This document shows positions 60,515-64,000 of a stretch of DNA of 64,000 nucleotides, one piece after another. Origin of the DNA: Urbifossiella limnaea (lineage in GTDB: Bacteria > Planctomycetota > Planctomycetia > Gemmatales > Gemmataceae); assembly GCF_007747215.1 (NCBI RefSeq), contig NZ_CP036273.1:2340322-2404321 (forward strand), given 5' to 3'. The notes beneath the pieces were generated by a model that saw only the letters and a list, made by a program, of their open reading frames with translations, had not been told where the DNA came from and did no database searches. The translations under genes and the position numbers were made by a program. Within the stretch, counting starts at the first letter, position 1. Each line of letters opens with the position of its first letter.

Positions 60515-61877
60515 GCGGCTGGTCCCACGTCAGTCGGTTGGTCGGCAGCGGCCCGATGTTCAGTCGCTCGACCGTCGGGCAGGCCAGGGCGTCCGCGATG
60601 AAGGCGGGGTCGTCGGACAGGACGGTCGCGGCCAGGGTGTACCCGATCCGCTTCAGCACGTCCTGCTGAGGCCATTCTATCACGCTGGCATACGGGAACA
60701 GGAACTCCTTGTTCGCCAGCGGGTGGTCCGGGCTCTCACAGCGGACGATGGTCGGAAGGAGCCATGCGACGCGCCCCTCCTTGACGAGTCGGGGCGTGCC
60801 ACGGAGCTTTTGCGTCACGTCCACCGCGCCGGGCTCCTTCAGCCCCTCGTCGATCATGTTGTTGATCGCCTCGGCGACCGACGGGTTGGCGAACGCGCTG
60901 ACCTCGCACGCCGGGTCGTCCCACGGCCGGGCCTTGGCGCCGGCGAGCCGCTTCGCCAGCCCTTCAGCGATCGCGTCGGCGTTCCGGGGCGTCCACACCG
61001 CCGAGGCGTTGACGCACGCCCGGCCGCCGTTCGCAGCGATGCCCTCCACCATCACGTCGAGGTGCTTCTCCCACTGGTCGGCCTGGTCCTCGCCGAAGAT
61101 GAACTTGCTGTAGCCGGTGCCGTGAATCTCGACGCGGTGGTCGCTCTTGTACGGGGCCATCGTGCGGTCGTCGCCGAAGGCCATGCTGCGGCCGCACAGG
61201 CGGAGGATGTCCGCCGCACCGGCGTGGTCGGTCGGCAGGAACGCGAGGGCGCTCGCCGGCACCCCCGCCTTGAGAAACGCTTGCAGGACGCGGTACGGCG
61301 TCCACGGCTCCTCGCGGCCCGGCTTCACGAGCAGGGGAATCTTGAACGCGATCGTCGGCACCCACAGCGAGTGGACGCCGGGCGAGTTCGACGGCAGCAC
61401 CGCCCCGAACACGTCGGTGGTGGGGTAGAACGCCTGCATCCGGCCGCCGCGGGTGGTGTACCCGGCGTCGAGCGCGTCGAGGGGCAGGCCGCGCGTCAGC
61501 CCGCCAATCACTTCTTCGATGTGAGACAGAACGTAGTGCACCTTGCGGGCGTTGCGGTCGCAGAAGACGACGGGGCTGCCCGTGGTGGAGGACAGGTTGC
61601 GGACGTACTGGTCGAACGTGAGTTCGGCGTCGCCGCAGGGGAGGGCGGCGTTGAGGAAGTAGTCGGCGGCCTTCTCGTACATGGCGAGCAGGTCGCGGAC
61701 GGGGATGGCGGCCAGTTCCTTGTGCGCGCGGGCCACGCTGCCGAGGTCGCGGGCGATCATGCTGCCGGTGACCTGCGACACCTCCGCGACCGGCTCGCCG
61801 GTGACGTGGTGGACGAGCGTCGCCTTCTCCAGGCTGGTGTAGGGCTTGCCGAAGCGCAGAGCGGGGATGCGGATCAT
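60441..61877 (-). CDS. Aldehyde dehydrogenase superfamily, LuxC/acyl-CoA reductase-like
   Basis: A 478-residue ALDH-fold protein. GVLPSNSPGVHSLWVPTIAF (NAD region) and the active-site GGRACVNASAVWTPRNADA, with the catalytic Cys in GRACVN, are visible. The order with a LuxE-like gene before it and an iron ADH after it points to a fatty-acyl reductase role as in LuxC, but without luciferase. The plain ALDH alternative is also possible. ATG at 61877 (MIRIPALRFGKPYTSLEK). It overlaps the ADH gene by 74 bp and follows the LuxE-like gene by 77 bp. Confidence 0.85.
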   Translation of the reverse strand: MIRIPALRFGKPYTSLEKATLVHHVTGEPVAEVSQVTGSMIARDLGSVARAHKELAAIPVRDLLAMYEKAADYFLNAALPCGDAELTFDQYVRNLSSTTGSPVVFCDRNARKVHYVLSHIEEVIGGLTRGLPLDALDAGYTTRGGRMQAFYPTTDVFGAVLPSNSPGVHSLWVPTIAFKIPLLVKPGREEPWTPYRVLQAFLKAGVPASALAFLPTDHAGAADILRLCGRSMAFGDDRTMAPYKSDHRVEIHGTGYSKFIFGEDQADQWEKHLDVMVEGIAANGGRACVNASAVWTPRNADAIAEGLAKRLAGAKARPWDDPACEVSAFANPSVAEAINNMIDEGLKEPGAVDVTQKLRGTPRLVKEGRVAWLLPTIVRCESPDHPLANKEFLFPYASVIEWPQQDVLKRIGYTLAATVLSDDPAFIADALACPTVERLNIGPLPTNRLTWDQPHEGNLFTHLYKQRALQHARTPAGV

Positions 61878-61954
61878 ATGAGTGGGGTCAGGTTGGTGTC
61901 GTGTCTCGGTGAAAAGTCCGAGGGTGGCGGCCCCCGGACTTCGGTCGGCGGTGG

Positions 61955-63139
61955 TCAGTACACACCGACCACGGTAGAGCCGGCCAGTTCGCTGAACGGG
62001 CGGACGCCGCTCACCCCGTCCCACGGGTACTTCTCGAACGGCGGCTCCCGCTCGCCCTCGTCCCGCTCGGGGAACCGCGGCACGAAGAACTCCTTCGTGA
62101 ACGTGCTCAGCAGCACCCGCCCGGTGCCGCCGTAGGGCACCACCTGGTTGTAGTCCTTCGGGTCCACCACCTCGATCACCGCCCGCGGCTGCGGGGCGTA
62201 GTAGCTGATCTTGAAGCCGTCCTCCGGCCCGATCGGCTTCGAGCACGCCAGCCCCATCAGCGTGTTGCCGTACGTCGGCGTCATGTACACGTCGCCGTTG
62301 TCCAGCATCTCCTCGTACGCCTCGCGCGTGAACTGCGGGGTGAACTCGGTGCCGCCGGAGAAGATGCCCGTGATCCCCGCGGCCTTGATGCTCCGCAGGC
62401 CGCCGGGCGGAACTGGCTTCTTCAGCTCCCGATACTTGTCCTCCAACTTCCCGGCGCGGAGCGACTCGTCGAGCGCCGCCAGCAGCTTCGGCGTCGTGAA
62501 CATGCACTTGATGTCGTGCCCGCCGGCCAGCACGGTGATCGCCTGGTCGATGCAGTGCTGCTTGTACGCGTTGGCCTCGCTGATCTTCCGCTCCTTGATG
62601 CACTTCACGACGTAGCGCGGGTCGAGGTCGATGGCGAAGCAGATGCCGCCGCGGTACTGGGCCAGGTGCTCGATCGCCAGCCGCAGCCGCCGCGGGCCGC
62701 TCGGCCCGAGCATCAGCCAGTTCGAGCCCTTCGGGAAGTACTTGTCCGGTAGCGTGTCGGACATCATCTCGTAGTCAATCTTGAAGTCGTCGATGACGAT
62801 GCGGCTCTTGGGCAGGCCGGTGGTGCCGCCGGTCTCGAAGACGTAGACGCCGCGGTCGGCCAGCCCCTTCGGCACCCACCGGCGGACCGGGCCGCCGCGG
62901 AGCCAGTCGTCCTCGAAGAACGGGAACTTCTTGATGTCGTCCCACCCGCTCACGTCGGTGAGCGGGTTGAAGTCGAACGTTTTGGCTTTTTCGAGCCAGA
63001 ACGGCGTGCCGGTGTCCGGGCTGAAGTGCCAGCGGATCGTCTCGCGGATGTGGGCGTCGAGCGCGGCGCGGGCGTTCTTGACGCGCTCGTCGAGGGTGGA
63101 ACCGGTGACCGGGGCCGGCTTGCCGGGGGTGTCTTTCAC
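61955..63139 (-). CDS. Acyl-activating protein, LuxE/acyl-protein-synthetase-like
   Basis: A 394-residue protein starting at GTG with a CTGGAG site upstream. The adenylate-forming motif FETGGTTGLPKSR (like TSGTTG of LuxE and AMP-binding enzymes) is at about 115-127. KCMFTTPKLLAALDESL, GIFSGGTEFTPQFTREAYE and TPTYGNTLMGLA follow the ANL-type fold. It is first in the three-gene operon with the LuxC/ALDH-like and ADH genes. It could activate a fatty acid for reduction to aldehyde and then alcohol. The substrate is inferred from gene order. Confidence 0.8.
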   Translation of the reverse strand: MKDTPGKPAPVTGSTLDERVKNARAALDAHIRETIRWHFSPDTGTPFWLEKAKTFDFNPLTDVSGWDDIKKFPFFEDDWLRGGPVRRWVPKGLADRGVYVFETGGTTGLPKSRIVIDDFKIDYEMMSDTLPDKYFPKGSNWLMLGPSGPRRLRLAIEHLAQYRGGICFAIDLDPRYVVKCIKERKISEANAYKQHCIDQAITVLAGGHDIKCMFTTPKLLAALDESLRAGKLEDKYRELKKPVPPGGLRSIKAAGITGIFSGGTEFTPQFTREAYEEMLDNGDVYMTPTYGNTLMGLACSKPIGPEDGFKISYYAPQPRAVIEVVDPKDYNQVVPYGGTGRVLLSTFTKEFFVPRFPERDEGEREPPFEKYPWDGVSGVRPFSELAGSTVVGVY

Positions 63140-63245
63140 GGCCGCTCCAGGAGGGGCTGCGGGGCAGGGGGTGTGTCGTTCAGGATAGGCGCGGGGCGGG
63201 GCGAAAACCAAGCCCGGGGGGCGGCCCCCGGGCTTTCGCGGGGGG

Positions 63246-64000
63246 TCAGTTCTTCCGCCCGGCGCGGACGGCGAACAGCGTCTTCTCGGTCATCACGTAC
63301 AGCACCCCGTTGGCCACCACCGGCGTGCTGCGGATCGGCGCGTCGAACTCGACCTTCGCCAGCAGGAACCGCTTCTCGATCTCGGCCCGCTGCCTCAGCC
63401 GGAACGCCCGCGCCTCCTTCTGGTCCTTTGCGTTCGGGTCCAACTCCTCGATCACCGGCTGGTTCTTCTCGTGCTTCCAGACGTACAGGTCGCCGTTGTC
63501 GTTGCCGAGCATCACCTTGCCGTCCACGTAGTAGCACGAGCCCCACATCGCGGTCTTGGTGTCGTACTGCCATTTGTGCTCGCCGGTCTTCGCGTCGAAC
63601 ACGTGCATGTAGCCGGGTAGCTCGCCGAGGTACAGCACGTCGTCTACGATGCACGCCGTACACATCGTGCGGCCGAAGCGGAAGTCGCGGACCGAGAACG
63701 GCCGCTTCTCCTCGCCGCCGTAGCTCCACACCTTACCGGTGTTCGGGTTCGGCTTGCCGATGCCGACCTCGCGGCCGGCGTCGTCCTTCTTCTTGCCGGC
63801 GAGGAGCTCGTCGGAGATGTCGCCCTTCTTCCCCTTCGGGCTGATGCACCACAGCCGGCCAATGCCGTCGGTGTGCTCGGGGTCCTGGCCGACGGCGATG
63901 TACACCTTCGAGTCGTACACGACCGGCGTGGCGATGAAGTCGTTGCGGGTGCCGGCGCCGCCGAGCTCGTAGACGCCGTCCTTCGGGTTGCAGTCGAACT
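63246..64000 (-). CDS. PQQ-binding-like beta-propeller protein, 5' end outside window
   Basis: The frame is open to the window edge, so about 251 C-terminal residues are seen. Propeller blades are clear: VVYDSKVYIAVGQDPEHTDG, VWSYGGEEKRPFSVRDF, DVLYLGELPGYMHVFDAKTG, KVMLGNDNGDLYVW and VLYVMTEKTLFAV. An in-frame ATG at 63920 is not the start, because the blade continues upstream of it. The N-terminal FDCNPKDGVYELGG at the edge is also propeller-like. The gene is similar in type to the propeller at 58128 and lies upstream of the LuxE-like operon on the same strand, 106 bp away. Function unknown. Confidence 0.9.
   Translation of the reverse strand, partial: FDCNPKDGVYELGGAGTRNDFIATPVVYDSKVYIAVGQDPEHTDGIGRLWCISPKGKKGDISDELLAGKKKDDAGREVGIGKPNPNTGKVWSYGGEEKRPFSVRDFRFGRTMCTACIVDDVLYLGELPGYMHVFDAKTGEHKWQYDTKTAMWGSCYYVDGKVMLGNDNGDLYVWKHEKNQPVIEELDPNAKDQKEARAFRLRQRAEIEKRFLLAKVEFDAPIRSTPVVANGVLYVMTEKTLFAVRAGRKN

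Noticed and set aside
59342-63139. Bacterial microcompartment locus (ALDH and iron ADH side by side)
   Set aside because: No shell-protein gene is in the window; a LuxE/LuxC-like reductase operon fits better.

Overview
The window is about 64 kb of GC-rich bacterial DNA from a planctomycete, most likely family Gemmataceae. The evidence is the gene families present: two DUF1501 proteins, a PSCyt1/DUF1549/DUF1553 cytochrome-like protein, a sulfatase, Ser/Thr kinases fused to formylglycine-generating-enzyme-like or DUF1080 domains, a PEP-CTERM-like protein, and a formylmethanofuran dehydrogenase subunit C homologue. Species cannot be named from the sequence alone.

Left arm (1-9 kb): a peptide-modification cluster with an alpha-E protein, a transglutaminase/DUF2126 amidoligase, a circularly permuted ATP-grasp fused to alpha-E, a second transglutaminase and a zinc metallopeptidase. 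From 9 to 26 kb are a tiny Lys-rich protein, an unusual tRNA-like gene, tRNA-Thr(CGT) with its own terminator, endonuclease IV, enolase, an FhcC-GNAT fusion, a large secreted protein, an SDR, RecN, a DUF3473-type polysaccharide deacetylase, a PEP-CTERM-like protein with a structured leader, and a 1462-residue TPR protein.

Centre (26.3-46.6 kb): a 20.2-kb integrated element in the 3' end of tRNA-Glu(TTC), bounded by 138-bp direct repeats that match at 136 positions. Its left part holds a tyrosine integrase, a PrimPol-DUF3987 replication protein and two small HTH (AlpA/excisionase-like) proteins. Its cargo is a low-GC gene of unknown function, a tightly overlapping three-gene module (winged-helix protein, P-loop ATPase, two-helix membrane protein), a DUF1501 protein, two zinc-ribbon proteins and two large membrane kinases. 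The attachment repeat lies inside the 3' end of the integrase gene. Integration therefore appears to swap the integrase C-terminus. The three-gene module is the best candidate for an undescribed system, possibly a defence or conflict system.

Right arm (46.6-64 kb): an FHA-GAF-PP2C phosphatase abuts the element. Then come a sulfatase/DUF1501/DUF1553 operon, an aquaporin-family channel, a glycerophosphodiesterase, a membrane protein with a small partner, cysteine synthase, a PQQ-type beta-propeller, an operon resembling fatty-acid reductase (LuxE-like, LuxC/ALDH-like, iron alcohol dehydrogenase), and a second beta-propeller cut by the window edge.

Four intergenic sites carry long inverted repeats built from short tandem words (at about 4.3, 10.65, 12.1 and 59.3 kb). 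Two of these clearly belong to one CAGAG-word family.
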